A stretch of 51,635 bases of DNA from Sphingobacteriia bacterium (GCA_004294135.1 RDZY01000025.1:1-51635); one strand, 5' to 3'. Positions 27,539 to 36,837 are shown, numbered from the stretch's first letter. Notes: generated by a model not told the origin, from the sequence alone. Program-made: numbers and translations.

Positions 27539-29896
27539 ATGAAGAAGGTCTTGAGTATCATGTTATTGTTTTGTGCGATTGGGATTGAATTGGCTGCGCA
27601 AGAAAAGTTTACACTGAATGGATATATAAAAGATTCACTGAGTGGGGAAACCCTTATTGGTGCCAATCTTTCCGTTAAATCTGCTGGTAAATCCATTGCT
27701 AGCAATGGCTATGGATTTTTTTCTATTACCCTCCCAAAAGGGAAATATCAAATCCTTTGCAACTTTATTGGCTATCAATCCAAAGAGTTTACCATTGATT
27801 TTAATTCCAATATTGAAGAGAATATTTTGCTTTCGCCCAATGTGGTTCAAATACAAAATGTTACGGTTACAGCTCGCAAGCGCGATAACAATATCAAGAC
27901 TACCCAGATGGGTAAATTTGAATTATCTGTTGCAACTGCCAAAGCTTTACCCGCTTTTTTTGGGGAGGTAGATATTTTAAAAACCCTGCAACTTATGCCC
28001 GGTGTTCGCAATGCAGGAGAAGGCAATGCAGGCTTTTATGTACGTGGCGGTGGTCCTGACCAAAATCTTATTTTACTAGACGATGCTGTGGTGTATAATA
28101 CGGGACATCTATTCGGCTTTTTTTCTGTTTTCAATGCCGATGCTATTAAAAATGTAAGCTTAATTAAAGGCGGTATGCCAGCACAATATGGAGGCAGACT
28201 GTCTTCAGTAGTAGACATAGCCATGAAAGAAGGCAATGTAAACAAAACCCAGATTGATGCTGGTATTGGGCTTATTGCTTCTCGATTTTCTATTCAAGGC
28301 CCTATCAAGAAAAACAAAGCTTCCTATATTATTTCTGCGAGACGTACTTATATAGATGCCCTTACCAAACCCTTAATTAAGAAGACCAGTGATTTTTATG
28401 GATCTGGTTATTATTTTTACGATTTGAATGCTAAAATGAATTACCAGATTTCGGAAAAAGACCACCTTTATTTAAGCGGTTATTTTGGCCGAGATAAATT
28501 CAATTTTAACAATACAGCTCGCTCTTTTAAAACCCTTATTGATTGGGGCAATTCTACCGCTACTTTTCGCTGGAATCATGTGTTTAATAAAAAATTATTT
28601 GCAAATACTACCTTGGTATACAACGATTATCGGTTCAGTCTCGAAGGCATTCAGAACGATTTTCGCATCAATCTTTCTTCAGGTATAAAAGACTTAACAG
28701 CTAAAACTGATATAGATTTTTATCCTACACCCGATCATAAACTAAAATTTGGGGCACAGTTTACGCGACATACTTTTCTACCCAATGTATTAAGTGGTAA
28801 TCAGGACTCTGTAGTTTTTACTCCCGATAACGCCAGCAAAAAAATGGCCAATGAAATAGCCCTATACCTTCAGGACGATTGGGAAATTAGCCCTAAGCTG
28901 AAACTGAATATGGGTATCCGTTACAGCCTATTTCAGCAAGTGGGTAAATACACTATGTACCAAAGAGATGCAGTAGGTAATAAAACCGATAGTACCGTTT
29001 TTGGCAGCGGCAAATTGGTGAAAGCTTATGGTGGACTAGAGCCTAGGGCTACCCTGAGATATACTTTAAATGAAACAGCATCTTTTAAAGCAGGCGTTAC
29101 TCGCAACCTTCAATATATTCACTTGGTTACCAATGCTGGCTCTACTTTACCTACTGATTTATGGGTGCCAAGTACCATTCGGGTAAAGCCACAAATTAGT
29201 TGGCAGTATGCGGTTGGCTATTTTAAAAATTTTAAAGATGGTATGTTTGAAACTTCGTTGGAAGCTTACTATAAAACCATGGAAAATCAAATTGAATACC
29301 GCAATGGATACACGCCTTCAATAAAAGATCCTGAAGAAGAATTTGTTTTCGGCAAAGGATGGAGTTATGGCGCAGAACTTTTTATTAATAAAGTGAAGGG
29401 TAGATTTACTGGTTGGTTTGGTTATACATTAAGCTGGACTTGGAGAAAATTCAGCGAACTAAATGATGGAAATAAATTTCCCAGTCGCTATGATCGTCGA
29501 CATGATTTATCACTTGTAGGCAACTATACCATTAATGATAAATGGAAGATAAGTTCTGTATTTGTATATGGCACGGGAAATGCGATATCCGTACCAGAGC
29601 GATTTTATTTTGTGGGTGGAATATTATCACAACAGTTCAGCAGTATCAATTCATATCGGATGGATGCTTATCATAGGGTTGATTTTGCAGCTACCTATAC
29701 ACCCAAGCCCAAGAAAATTAGGAAGTATAGTACCAATTGGGTTTTCAGTCTTTACAATGCTTACAGTCGCGCCAATCCCTATTTTTTATATTTTAACCAA
29801 GAAGGATCAGCAGCAGCAGGTACTTTAAAAGTATCAGCCAAACAGGTATCACTGTTTCCTGTATTGCCATCGGTGACCTGGAATTTTAAGTTTTAA
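27539..29896 (+). CDS. TonB-dependent receptor with carboxypeptidase-like N-terminal domain
   Basis: The start at 27539 gives a clean signal peptide MKKVLSIMLLFCAIGIELAAQ; a TTG at 27518 would add seven residues. After it comes a carboxypeptidase-regulatory-like domain (FTLNGYIKDSLSGETLIGANL, about 25-105). The plug follows, with FYVRGGGPDQNLILLDDAVVYN (about 165-190) and IKGGMPAQYGGRLSSVVDI (about 225). The remainder is a beta-barrel ending in WNFKF. Such receptors take up large or scarce ligands across the outer membrane using TonB energy. No SusD partner is adjacent, so glycan uptake is less likely; the DUF3347 neighbour hints at metal handling. Ligand unknown. Confidence 0.9.
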   Translation: MKKVLSIMLLFCAIGIELAAQEKFTLNGYIKDSLSGETLIGANLSVKSAGKSIASNGYGFFSITLPKGKYQILCNFIGYQSKEFTIDFNSNIEENILLSPNVVQIQNVTVTARKRDNNIKTTQMGKFELSVATAKALPAFFGEVDILKTLQLMPGVRNAGEGNAGFYVRGGGPDQNLILLDDAVVYNTGHLFGFFSVFNADAIKNVSLIKGGMPAQYGGRLSSVVDIAMKEGNVNKTQIDAGIGLIASRFSIQGPIKKNKASYIISARRTYIDALTKPLIKKTSDFYGSGYYFYDLNAKMNYQISEKDHLYLSGYFGRDKFNFNNTARSFKTLIDWGNSTATFRWNHVFNKKLFANTTLVYNDYRFSLEGIQNDFRINLSSGIKDLTAKTDIDFYPTPDHKLKFGAQFTRHTFLPNVLSGNQDSVVFTPDNASKKMANEIALYLQDDWEISPKLKLNMGIRYSLFQQVGKYTMYQRDAVGNKTDSTVFGSGKLVKAYGGLEPRATLRYTLNETASFKAGVTRNLQYIHLVTNAGSTLPTDLWVPSTIRVKPQISWQYAVGYFKNFKDGMFETSLEAYYKTMENQIEYRNGYTPSIKDPEEEFVFGKGWSYGAELFINKVKGRFTGWFGYTLSWTWRKFSELNDGNKFPSRYDRRHDLSLVGNYTINDKWKISSVFVYGTGNAISVPERFYFVGGILSQQFSSINSYRMDAYHRVDFAATYTPKPKKIRKYSTNWVFSLYNAYSRANPYFLYFNQEGSAAAGTLKVSAKQVSLFPVLPSVTWNFKF

Positions 29897-29914
29897 GTTA
29901 AACCGTAAATAGGG

Positions 29915-31105
29915 TTACTGCGCCTTCCTCGAAATATATTCAATCACCACTTTGGCATTTCTCTTTTCTGTAGAGGATAAAAAAACCTCATAACGCTTAC
30001 GCCCTGCAGTAATTACCATCAAAGCGGTATTGGGTGGTATTTCCCCCAAATTCTCTGCTACAATTACCAACTCATGCATATTTTCTTTTGGAGAACACTT
30101 GATCTTAAAACTGATGGCCTTGAATGCCAGTCGCCCATTTCGAACCACCAACTCATTGTTATGATATACACTGATGGTATCATTGTCAATTGTGCCGTTA
30201 TCGAATAAGTCAATCTGTATATCCTCATCTTCTACAACCAATGTTTTAACGAGGTTGTTTTCCCTTTCTTGTAAAACTTTAGGAACGGCAACTGCTCTTT
30301 TCTCACGAACCTCGCTTTCTACAACCGCCCTTTTTTGGTGAACCAATTCGGGCTCCAATTTTATTGCCGTATCTTTTAGAGTAGTAGGATTAGATGGACT
30401 CGTATTTTTTGGTGCTTTTGGCTTGGGCTTATTCACTCTAATTGCTTGGGCACTAATAGGCGGCTTTGCATTAATAATCGGAGCTGCTGCTTTGGGTATT
30501 AATGGTTTGTTGGTTGGCAAAGGCGACTTATTCGCAGTTGCTGGGCCAACGCTTTGTTTTGGAATAATGGTGGCTTTTTTAGCTGCTGTATCATCTGCTT
30601 TTTTTTGGCTGCCTTTTTTAGCCAGAAAAGGTTCCAGTTCAAAATCGCTTTCAGTCACCTTTTCTAAATATACTTTACCATTGCCGCAGTCGCCCTTGTC
30701 TTTTATATTGGTCGATATAAAACTGCCTTGCAATACTTCTAATTTACCAATTTTGCTGTAATCGAGGTAGCAGGTCATCAAGCAAGGCTCACTTTTATCA
30801 CTAATTTTCAAATCTACTAAGCCCGTCTCTTTCAGTAAAATAGTCTTTGAAGTGATATTATAAATGCCTTGAATATTGGCTTTGCCATAAAACACCGTAG
30901 TTTTATAAGAATAAGTAACCCCTTTTAATCCATTATTGGTCTGCTGGTCAATCTGAAGCTCATATTTATACATTTCAGGCTGCGTGCCTTCGCGGTAAAT
31001 ACCGTTTGAAGAACTAAAATAACCTCGCCAAATGCCAGTAATTTTTTGGGCAGATGAATGTATAGAAAGGGCAATAAAAGCAGTCAAGGTAAAAGCCAAC
31101 TTCAT
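29915..31105 (-). CDS. Secreted protein of unknown function with Pro/Ala/Lys-rich linker
   Basis: The signal peptide is MKLAFTLTAFIALSIHSSAQ. Residues 20-150 form a beta-rich domain starting ITGIWRGYF, lipocalin-like in pattern. Residues about 165-260 are a low-complexity Pro/Ala/Lys linker (KPLIPKAAAPIINAKPPISA). The C-terminal domain (about 285-396) contains DNGTIDNDTISVYHNNELV and ENLGEIPPNTALMVITAGRKRYEVFLSSTEKRNA, a module I recognise from many Bacteroidota secreted and OmpA-associated proteins. Probably periplasmic or surface-bound. A promoter-like TAGCTTTG lies 6 bases before the ATG. Convergent with the TonB receptor, 18 bases between stops. Confidence 0.75.
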   Translation of the reverse strand: MKLAFTLTAFIALSIHSSAQKITGIWRGYFSSSNGIYREGTQPEMYKYELQIDQQTNNGLKGVTYSYKTTVFYGKANIQGIYNITSKTILLKETGLVDLKISDKSEPCLMTCYLDYSKIGKLEVLQGSFISTNIKDKGDCGNGKVYLEKVTESDFELEPFLAKKGSQKKADDTAAKKATIIPKQSVGPATANKSPLPTNKPLIPKAAAPIINAKPPISAQAIRVNKPKPKAPKNTSPSNPTTLKDTAIKLEPELVHQKRAVVESEVREKRAVAVPKVLQERENNLVKTLVVEDEDIQIDLFDNGTIDNDTISVYHNNELVVRNGRLAFKAISFKIKCSPKENMHELVIVAENLGEIPPNTALMVITAGRKRYEVFLSSTEKRNAKVVIEYISRKAQ

Positions 31106-31111
31106 ATATTA

Positions 31112-31119
31112 CAAAGCTA
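31112..31119 (-). promoter_or_regulatory. Putative -7 element, nearly leaderless
   Basis: Minus-strand TAGCTTTG (31119-31112) is an exact TAnnTTTG match only 6 bases before ATG 31105. It would place the transcription start at or beside the start codon. No -33 element at normal spacing is clear. Confidence 0.4.
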
Positions 31120-31247
31120 CACAGCAAAAGCTAAGTAAGTTTATAAAAAAGCGTTAAGGTTTTAACAGGTATAGAAATGGATATCCCTTTTTTCTGCTGC
31201 CTATTTGTTAACTTCGCAAACTTGATTTTAAAAGAGGACGAATAGTT

Positions 31248-33185
31248 ATGATGAATATCAGTTTTCCCGATGGTGCAGTAAGACCCTATGAAAAAGGGAT
31301 TTCAGCATTAGATATAGCCAAGTCTATCAGTGAAGGATTGGCCAGAAAAGTATTGGTTGCCAGTGTAAACAATAAAGTGGTAGATGCTACGCAGCCTATT
31401 GAAGAAGATGCGGAGATTAAATTTTTGACTTGGGATAGTGAAGAAGGAAAAAATACATTCTGGCATTCCACAGCTCACCTTATGGCAGAAGCCGTAGAAG
31501 CCATTTTCCCAGGTGTCAAATTTTGGGTAGGGCCTGCCTTAGAGAAGGGGTTTTACTATGATATGGATTTGGGGGATAGAAAAATTACTGAGGAAGATCT
31601 ATTTGCTATAGAAAAGAAGATGGTAGAGCTGGCCAAACAAAACAACGCTTTTATTAGAAAGCCCATCCGTAAAAATGAGGCAATTGAGTATTTTACAAGT
31701 AAGGGAGACGAATATAAACTTGATTTGTTGGGCAATTTATCCGACGGATCAATTACCCTTTACTCGCAGGGGTCATTTACCGATTTATGCCGTGGGCCAC
31801 ATTTACCACATACTGGGTTTATAAAAGCGATGAAGCTGACCAATATTGCAGGAGCATATTGGAAGGGTGATGAAAAAAATAAAATGCTGACCCGACTATA
31901 TGGAGTTAGTTTTCCCGCACAGAAAGAATTAGATGAGTATTTACTGATGCTAGAAGAAGCGAAGAAAAGAGACCATCGTAAGTTGGGTAAGGAACTGGGT
32001 ATTTATACTACCAACGATGATATTGGTCAGGGTTTAATATTATGGATGCCCAATGGTACCGTAATTATTGAAGAGTTAGAGAAATTGGCTAAGGAAACAG
32101 AAAATGCAGCGGGTTATAAAAGGGTGGTTACACCTCATATTGCCAAGGAAAGCTTATACCTTACCAGCGGGCATCTTCCTTATTATGCAGATAGTATGTT
32201 TCCACCCATGGAAATGGATGGAGAGAAATATTATCTCAAAGCTATGAACTGCCCGCATCACCATAAAATATTTGATGCGGAACCCAAAAGTTATCGCGAT
32301 ATGCCTTACCGAATTGCGGAATATGGAACCTGTTATCGCTACGAGCAGAGTGGGGAATTGTTTGGGTTAATGCGGGTGCGCTGCCTACATATGAATGATG
32401 CACATATCTATTGTACCAAAGAACAATTCATGCAAGAGTTCAAGGCAGTGAATGATATGTATGTAAAATATTTCAAAATTTTTGGAATTGACAAGTACGT
32501 CATGCGGTTGAGCTTGCACGACCCAGAAAAGTTGGGGCAGAAATATGTAAATGAGCCAGAGCTTTGGCTAGAAACCGAAGCATTGGTTAGAAATGTACTA
32601 ATTGAAACTGGTGTGCCGTTTGTGGAAGTGAAGGGGGAAGGGGCGTTTTATGGGCCAAAGATTGATGTGCAAATATGGAGTGCTATTGGTAGAGAGTTTA
32701 CGCTGGCCACCAATCAGGTTGATTTTGCACAACCAAGAAGTTTTAATTTGTCGTTCACCAATAAGGATAATGAGCCAGAAATTCCTTTAATAATTCACCG
32801 GGCGCCATTGGGAACCCATGAGCGGTTTATTGGATTTTTGTTGGAGCATTATGCAGGCAAGTTTCCTGTATGGATAGCACCATTACAAGTAAAAGTATTA
32901 CCAATTAGTGATAAGTTTCTAGATTATGCCCTCGATGTAATGCAGCAATTGCGCAATGCAGGGGTGAGGGTAGAGATAGACGATCGGCAGGAAAAAATAG
33001 GCAGAAAAATACGAGACACTGAATTGCAAAGGGTACCTTATATGCTGGTAGTGGGCGAGAAAGAAATGAATGAACAGCAGGTATCGGTGCGGAGACAAGG
33101 AAAGGGAGATTTGGGGTCTGTTGGACTATCAGAATTTATAGAAAAAATTAAAGAAGAGATTCAAGAACGTAAATCCGGCGAATAG
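31248..33185 (+). CDS. thrS: Threonine-tRNA ligase
   Basis: Charges tRNA-Thr and edits mischarged Ser-tRNA. Domains in order: TGS (1-62), editing domain with HSTAH (H73, H77) and CRGPHLPHTG, and class II core with the zinc-site MNCPHHH, motif 2 RYEQSGELFGLMRVR and motif 3 HRAPLGTHERFIGFLLE. A C-terminal anticodon-binding domain follows (APLQVKVLPISDKF onward). Length 645 is typical. ATG occurs twice (31248, 31251); AGAGGA about 11 bases upstream supports either. A near-promoter TAACTTCG is at 31209-31216. No T-box leader is visible. First gene of the thrS-infC-rpmI-rplT cluster. Confidence 0.97.
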   Translation: MMNISFPDGAVRPYEKGISALDIAKSISEGLARKVLVASVNNKVVDATQPIEEDAEIKFLTWDSEEGKNTFWHSTAHLMAEAVEAIFPGVKFWVGPALEKGFYYDMDLGDRKITEEDLFAIEKKMVELAKQNNAFIRKPIRKNEAIEYFTSKGDEYKLDLLGNLSDGSITLYSQGSFTDLCRGPHLPHTGFIKAMKLTNIAGAYWKGDEKNKMLTRLYGVSFPAQKELDEYLLMLEEAKKRDHRKLGKELGIYTTNDDIGQGLILWMPNGTVIIEELEKLAKETENAAGYKRVVTPHIAKESLYLTSGHLPYYADSMFPPMEMDGEKYYLKAMNCPHHHKIFDAEPKSYRDMPYRIAEYGTCYRYEQSGELFGLMRVRCLHMNDAHIYCTKEQFMQEFKAVNDMYVKYFKIFGIDKYVMRLSLHDPEKLGQKYVNEPELWLETEALVRNVLIETGVPFVEVKGEGAFYGPKIDVQIWSAIGREFTLATNQVDFAQPRSFNLSFTNKDNEPEIPLIIHRAPLGTHERFIGFLLEHYAGKFPVWIAPLQVKVLPISDKFLDYALDVMQQLRNAGVRVEIDDRQEKIGRKIRDTELQRVPYMLVVGEKEMNEQQVSVRRQGKGDLGSVGLSEFIEKIKEEIQERKSGE

Positions 33186-33199
33186 TTCGGAATATCAAC

Positions 33200-33207
33200 T
33201 ATCTTTA
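33200..33207 (+). promoter_or_regulatory. Possible weak -7 element before infC
   Basis: TATCTTTA differs from TAnnTTTG only in the last base. It lies 28 bases before the infC ATG. The same octamer occurs before bshB1 and the HD-YitT gene. No -33 element is seen. Confidence 0.3.
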
Positions 33208-33235
33208 TCAAAATTTATCAAACAAACAAGTTTTA

Positions 33236-33805
33236 ATGGCATTAGCACCAAGAGGAAGATTTAATCCCAGGTTTAACAGGCAGCCTGAGCCTGAACATCG
33301 CATCAACGAGAGAATACGCGCACTACAAATCCGATTGGTGGGCGATAACGTAGAAGTGGGCATTTATGCTACATCAGATGCACTTAAGATTGCAAAAGAG
33401 CAGGAATTGGATTTGGTGGAAATTTCCCCCACAGCCGACCCCCCTGTATGCAAGATCATTGACTATAAAAAATTCTTATACGAAAAGAAGAAGAAAGAGA
33501 AGGAAATGAAGGCCAACTCAAAGCAGAGTGAGATCAAAGAGATCCGCTTTACGCCGAGTACTGATGATCATGACTTTAACTTTAAAGCCAAACATGCTGA
33601 GAATTTTCTGAAAGAGGGTAATAAAGTGAAAGCCTATGTTCAGTTCAAGGGTCGTGCCATCATGTTCCAGGATAGGGGGCAATTGCTGCTCTTGAAATTT
33701 GCTGAGCGACTTGCTGAAGCGGGTACACTAGAAAGTATGCCCAAACTGGAAGGCAAGCGAATGTTCGCCATTTTTACTCCTAAAACAGGTAAGAAAAGTA
33801 AGTAA
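33236..33805 (+). CDS. infC: Translation initiation factor IF-3
   Basis: IF-3 binds the 30S subunit, keeps subunits apart and checks start-codon pairing. The N-terminal domain has NERIRALQIRLVGDNVEVG and LDLVEISPTADPPVCKIIDYKKF; the C-terminal domain has IKEIRFTPSTDDHDFNFKAKHAENFL and VKAYVQFKGRAIMF. The length of 189 includes a short basic N-terminal extension, common in this phylum. It starts at ATG rather than the rare AUU codon that mediates IF-3 self-regulation in E. coli, so that mechanism is not expected here. It lies 50 bases after thrS. Confidence 0.96.
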   Translation: MALAPRGRFNPRFNRQPEPEHRINERIRALQIRLVGDNVEVGIYATSDALKIAKEQELDLVEISPTADPPVCKIIDYKKFLYEKKKKEKEMKANSKQSEIKEIRFTPSTDDHDFNFKAKHAENFLKEGNKVKAYVQFKGRAIMFQDRGQLLLLKFAERLAEAGTLESMPKLEGKRMFAIFTPKTGKKSK

Positions 33806-33898
33806 GTTATTGAGTTGCCGAGTTATTAAGTTATTATTTTGGATAATATGGTTCTTCTAATAACCCAATAACTATTTTTCCGTTTCACGGAAAAAATA

Positions 33899-33906
33899 TA
33901 CCTTTG
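33899..33906 (+). promoter_or_regulatory. Putative promoter of rpmI-rplT
   Basis: TACCTTTG is an exact TAnnTTTG match. It lies 87 bases before the rpmI ATG, giving a leader of about 80 bases. An AT-rich hairpin, TTTTTCCGT with ACGGAAAAA (33875-33895), lies just upstream. Confidence 0.5.
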
Positions 33907-33943
33907 CAATCCAAAATTTTCCCGTAAGGCTAAAACAAGTGAA

Positions 33944-33989
33944 CTCCACGTGGAGATCCGCCAGCAGGGTATAATCTTTTATAGATTAT
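33944..33989 (+). promoter_or_regulatory. Structured mRNA leader of rpmI, candidate ribosomal-protein autoregulation site
   Basis: Two hairpins are visible: CTCC/GGAG with loop ACGT (33944-33955), and a perfect 7-bp stem ATAATCT/AGATTAT with loop TTTAT (33971-33989). The second ends 4 bases before the rpmI ATG, so it covers the ribosome-binding region. L20 controls this operon through leader RNA in other bacteria; a similar role here is inference, and I cannot assign it to a known RNA family. Confidence 0.4.
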
Positions 33990-33993
33990 TTAT

Positions 33994-34194
33994 ATGCCAA
34001 AAGTAAAAACAAACTCCAGCGCTAAAAAGCGTTTTAAAGTGACCGGAACCGGAGAAATCAGTTTCCAAAAAGCATTCAAACGTCACATCCTTACCAAAAA
34101 ATCTAAAAAGCGCAAGCGTGCTTTGAGAAAGAAAGGTATTGTTGGCTCTACCAACAAGGATTTCGTTTTACGTTTATTACGCCTGAAAGGCTAA
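33994..34194 (+). CDS. rpmI: Large ribosomal subunit protein bL35
   Basis: The 66-residue basic protein has the bL35 pattern: [36 protein letters not shown], and ending LRLLRLKG. It is a structural protein of the 50S subunit. The start codon is directly preceded by a 7-bp hairpin that would mask ribosome entry, which suggests translational control. It lies 62 bases before rplT. Confidence 0.97.
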   Translation: MPKVKTNSSAKKRFKVTGTGEISFQKAFKRHILTKKSKKRKRALRKKGIVGSTNKDFVLRLLRLKG

Positions 34195-34225
34195 TCAGCC
34201 CAGCTTTAAAAACAGATTATTAACC

Positions 34226-34240
34226 GTTAGCTCCGCTAAC
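34226..34240 (+). promoter_or_regulatory. Hairpin between rpmI and rplT
   Basis: GTTAGC and GCTAAC form a perfect 6-bp stem with loop TCC. It has no T-tract, so it is not a standard terminator. It lies 16 bases before the rplT ATG and may affect translation or mRNA stability. Confidence 0.35.
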
Positions 34241-34256
34241 TTCAAAACATTCAAGT

Positions 34257-34601
34257 ATGCCACGTTCAAAAAATGCAGTTGCATCCAGAGCAAGGAGAAA
34301 AAAAATCCTTGACCAAGCCAAAGGTTTTTATGGTAAACGTAAAAACGTTTATACAGTCGCCAAGAATATCTTAGAAAAAGGACTTACCTATAGTTATGTA
34401 GGTCGCAAACTTAAAAAGCGTGAATATCGCCAATTATGGATAGCCCGTATCAACGCAGCAGTAAGAGAAGAGGGAATGACTTACAGCCAGTTTATTAATA
34501 AATTAAGCGTAAAAGGCATTGACCTGAACCGTAAAGTATTGGCAGATTTGGCTATGAATGAGCCAGTATCTTTCAAGGCATTGATAGATTCCGTTAAATA
34601 G
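34257..34601 (+). CDS. rplT: Large ribosomal subunit protein bL20
   Basis: The 114-residue protein carries the bL20 signature: [37 protein letters not shown], then [27 protein letters not shown] shown in part as [14 protein letters not shown]. It binds 23S rRNA early in 50S assembly and represses its own operon in E. coli and Bacillus. It ends the thrS-infC-rpmI-rplT cluster and is followed by a strong terminator. Confidence 0.97.
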   Translation: MPRSKNAVASRARRKKILDQAKGFYGKRKNVYTVAKNILEKGLTYSYVGRKLKKREYRQLWIARINAAVREEGMTYSQFINKLSVKGIDLNRKVLADLAMNEPVSFKALIDSVK

Positions 34602-34625
34602 TTATTTGACCAGATTATATAGCTT

Positions 34626-34661
34626 AGCCGTTCTGATTTTATCGGGACGGCTATTTTTATT
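34626..34661 (+). terminator. Intrinsic terminator of the rplT operon
   Basis: A 12-bp stem with G-T pairs, arms starting AGCCGTTC (34626) and ending GGACGGCT (34652), has a three-base loop and is followed by ATTTTTATTTT. Confidence 0.85.
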
Positions 34662-34713
34662 TTCACAATCCATTTCAAGGGTTATTTTTACACTCTAAAA
34701 GGAATCACTCCGA

Positions 34714-36141
34714 ATGAATAATACCTACACATCTCTGGTAAACCAGACTTTTCACTTCCCCCAAGAAGGTTTTAATTTAAGCGAGGAGGGATACCTCGAA
34801 TACAACGAAGTAGATCTTAAGAAATTAATTGACAAGCACGGAACTCCGTTAAAGCTTACTTATTTGCCTAAAATTGGTATGCAAATCAATAAAGCCAAGA
34901 CCCTGTTTGAAAATGCTTTTAAAAAGCATAAATACGAGGGCCAATACTTCTATTGTTATTGTACCAAGAGTTCTCACTTCTCTTTTATTGTAGAGGAGAC
35001 CCTGAAACACAATATTCACCTAGAAACTTCGTACGCTTACGATATAGAAATCATTAATAGATTGTACCAACGCAGAAAAATAAACAAAGAAACTTTTATC
35101 ATCTGCAATGGGTATAAGCAAAAAAATTACACATCTCGTATTGCGAAACTAATCAATACTGGTTTTAAAAATGTGGTGCCAATTCTTGATAATAAAGAAG
35201 AGTTGATGGCTTATAAACGCAGTGTGAAACAACAATTTTCACTGGGGATACGTGTGGCGGCAGAAGAAGAACCCAATTTTCCTTTCTATACATCTAGGTT
35301 GGGTATTAGGGCAAAAGATATTTTGGAATTTTATGTGGATGAGATTGAAGGCTATGAAGAAAAATTTCAACTGAAAATGTTGCATATTTTCTTAAATAAA
35401 GGGATTAAAGATGATATTTACTATTGGAGTGAACTGAATAAAATCATCAACTTATACTGTCAATTAAAAAAAATCTGCCCCGAATTAGATTCCATAAATA
35501 TTGGCGGCGGATTTCCAATCAAACATTCGCTTGGCTTTGAATACGATTACCAATTTATGATCAATGAGATTGTAGGTAATATTAAAAAAGCATGTAAGAA
35601 AGCCAAAGTCCCTATGCCCAATATTTATACGGAATTTGGCAGCTTTACAGTTGGGGAAAGCATGGCGCATATATACAGCGTGATTGGACAGAAAATTCAA
35701 AACGATCGTGAGTGCTGGTATATGATTGATTCATCTTTTATTACCACATTGCCCGATACTTGGGGAATTGGAGAGAAATTTTTAATGCTACCTGTGAATA
35801 AATGGGACAATGAATACCAGCGTGTGGTACTCGGTGGTATTACTTGTGATAGCCACGACTACTATGATTCAGAAGAACATATCAACGAAGTATTTTTGCC
35901 CAAACTCACCACTACCGATAAGAAAGAAGTAGAATCGAATAAAGAACCACTGTATGTAGGGTTCTTTCATACTGGTGCTTACCAAGATCAAATTAGTGGA
36001 TATGGAGGTATTAAGCATTGTTTAATACCGTCACCTAAACACGTAATTGTGGAGCGAGATAAAACTGGGAAATTGATTGACTGGGTATATGCTAAAGAAC
36101 AAACAGCTCAAAGTATGTTGAAGATATTGGGTTATTTATAA
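34714..36141 (+). CDS. speA: Arginine decarboxylase (PLP fold type III)
   Basis: Converts arginine to agmatine. The protein matches the short arginine decarboxylases of Bacteroidota, about 460-480 residues. The N-terminal barrel has CYCTKSSHFSF with the probable PLP lysine K85, then HLETSYAYDIEI, LGIRVAAEE, and the PLP phosphate loop NIGGGFPIKH. The C-terminal barrel has GGITCDSHDYYD with the catalytic Cys/Asp pair and HTGAYQDQISGYGGIKHC. Agmatine deiminase and N-carbamoylputrescine amidase occur about 10 kb downstream, so agmatine is probably turned into putrescine. It is separated from rplT by a terminator and has no clear consensus promoter. Confidence 0.88.
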   Translation: MNNTYTSLVNQTFHFPQEGFNLSEEGYLEYNEVDLKKLIDKHGTPLKLTYLPKIGMQINKAKTLFENAFKKHKYEGQYFYCYCTKSSHFSFIVEETLKHNIHLETSYAYDIEIINRLYQRRKINKETFIICNGYKQKNYTSRIAKLINTGFKNVVPILDNKEELMAYKRSVKQQFSLGIRVAAEEEPNFPFYTSRLGIRAKDILEFYVDEIEGYEEKFQLKMLHIFLNKGIKDDIYYWSELNKIINLYCQLKKICPELDSINIGGGFPIKHSLGFEYDYQFMINEIVGNIKKACKKAKVPMPNIYTEFGSFTVGESMAHIYSVIGQKIQNDRECWYMIDSSFITTLPDTWGIGEKFLMLPVNKWDNEYQRVVLGGITCDSHDYYDSEEHINEVFLPKLTTTDKKEVESNKEPLYVGFFHTGAYQDQISGYGGIKHCLIPSPKHVIVERDKTGKLIDWVYAKEQTAQSMLKILGYL

Positions 36142-36188
36142 CTCAAATTAAAAAGCTAGTATTCGTTTTGGTTTTAGTGAATCAACTT

Positions 36189-36827
36189 TTAAGCTGCATC
36201 TTTTAATTCAGTAATATAGTTTTTTAATTCTATAATATAGTTGCCATAAAGTTTTTTCAAATACCATTTGGTGAAATAATAGGTACAGAAAGTAAGCCCC
36301 CCAAAATAAGCTATTAATATACTTACAGCTATTCCTGAACTGGGCTTATACTTGTAGATGAGTTGGTCAAGTTCTATAATCGGTTTTTTTTCTGTGTAGC
36401 CCAATATAAAAGAGAATACGAAGCAAATAGGAATCAATGCCATGGTAAATTGGAAATATCTTTTAATGAATTCATCCAGCAGTTTTACCAAGCTTTGTAG
36501 GTTATTTATTATGGGTAGGTTGGATTGATTTACTTCATTGGTTTTTTTTAATAGGTACACAAATACCAATGTGAACGGAATGAATATTATAGTAAAAGAA
36601 ATAAAATAAATATTTACAGCTCTATACTTACTAGATATGCCGATATAGGCGAATATACCAGCTATTAAAATACAAGAAATGATTTCTATCCAAAGGCTGC
36701 GTTTGATTTTTCCAATTACAGAGTAAGCTTTTTTGCTCAGCAGTACAGACAAGTCACGCTCTGACAAATGCAAGTGGTTGGTCTCCAATTTTTGGTTGAG
36801 CCTATTTTTAAAATCGTCGAGTTCCAT
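36189..36827 (-). CDS. Four-helix membrane protein, possible anti-sigma partner
   Basis: I do not recognise a family. The 212-residue protein has a 40-residue charged cytoplasmic N-terminus, then four hydrophobic segments at about 44-63, 71-93, 124-143 and 164-186. There is no zinc-binding HxxxCxxC motif as in ZAS-type anti-sigma factors. It starts 10 bases after the ECF sigma factor gene ends, which suggests it controls that sigma factor; this is inferred from position only. Confidence 0.7.
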   Translation of the reverse strand: MELDDFKNRLNQKLETNHLHLSERDLSVLLSKKAYSVIGKIKRSLWIEIISCILIAGIFAYIGISSKYRAVNIYFISFTIIFIPFTLVFVYLLKKTNEVNQSNLPIINNLQSLVKLLDEFIKRYFQFTMALIPICFVFSFILGYTEKKPIIELDQLIYKYKPSSGIAVSILIAYFGGLTFCTYYFTKWYLKKLYGNYIIELKNYITELKDAA

Positions 36828-36837
36828 ATAAAATTAT

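Noticed and set aside
31130..31247. A T-box or amino-acid riboswitch before thrS
   Set aside because: The 142-base gap also holds the divergent gene's promoter, and no T-box sequence or terminator/antiterminator pair is visible.
33875..33895. AT-rich hairpin after infC as a terminator
   Set aside because: On the + strand the right arm is A-rich and no T-tract follows, so it does not fit an intrinsic terminator; it overlaps the rpmI promoter region.
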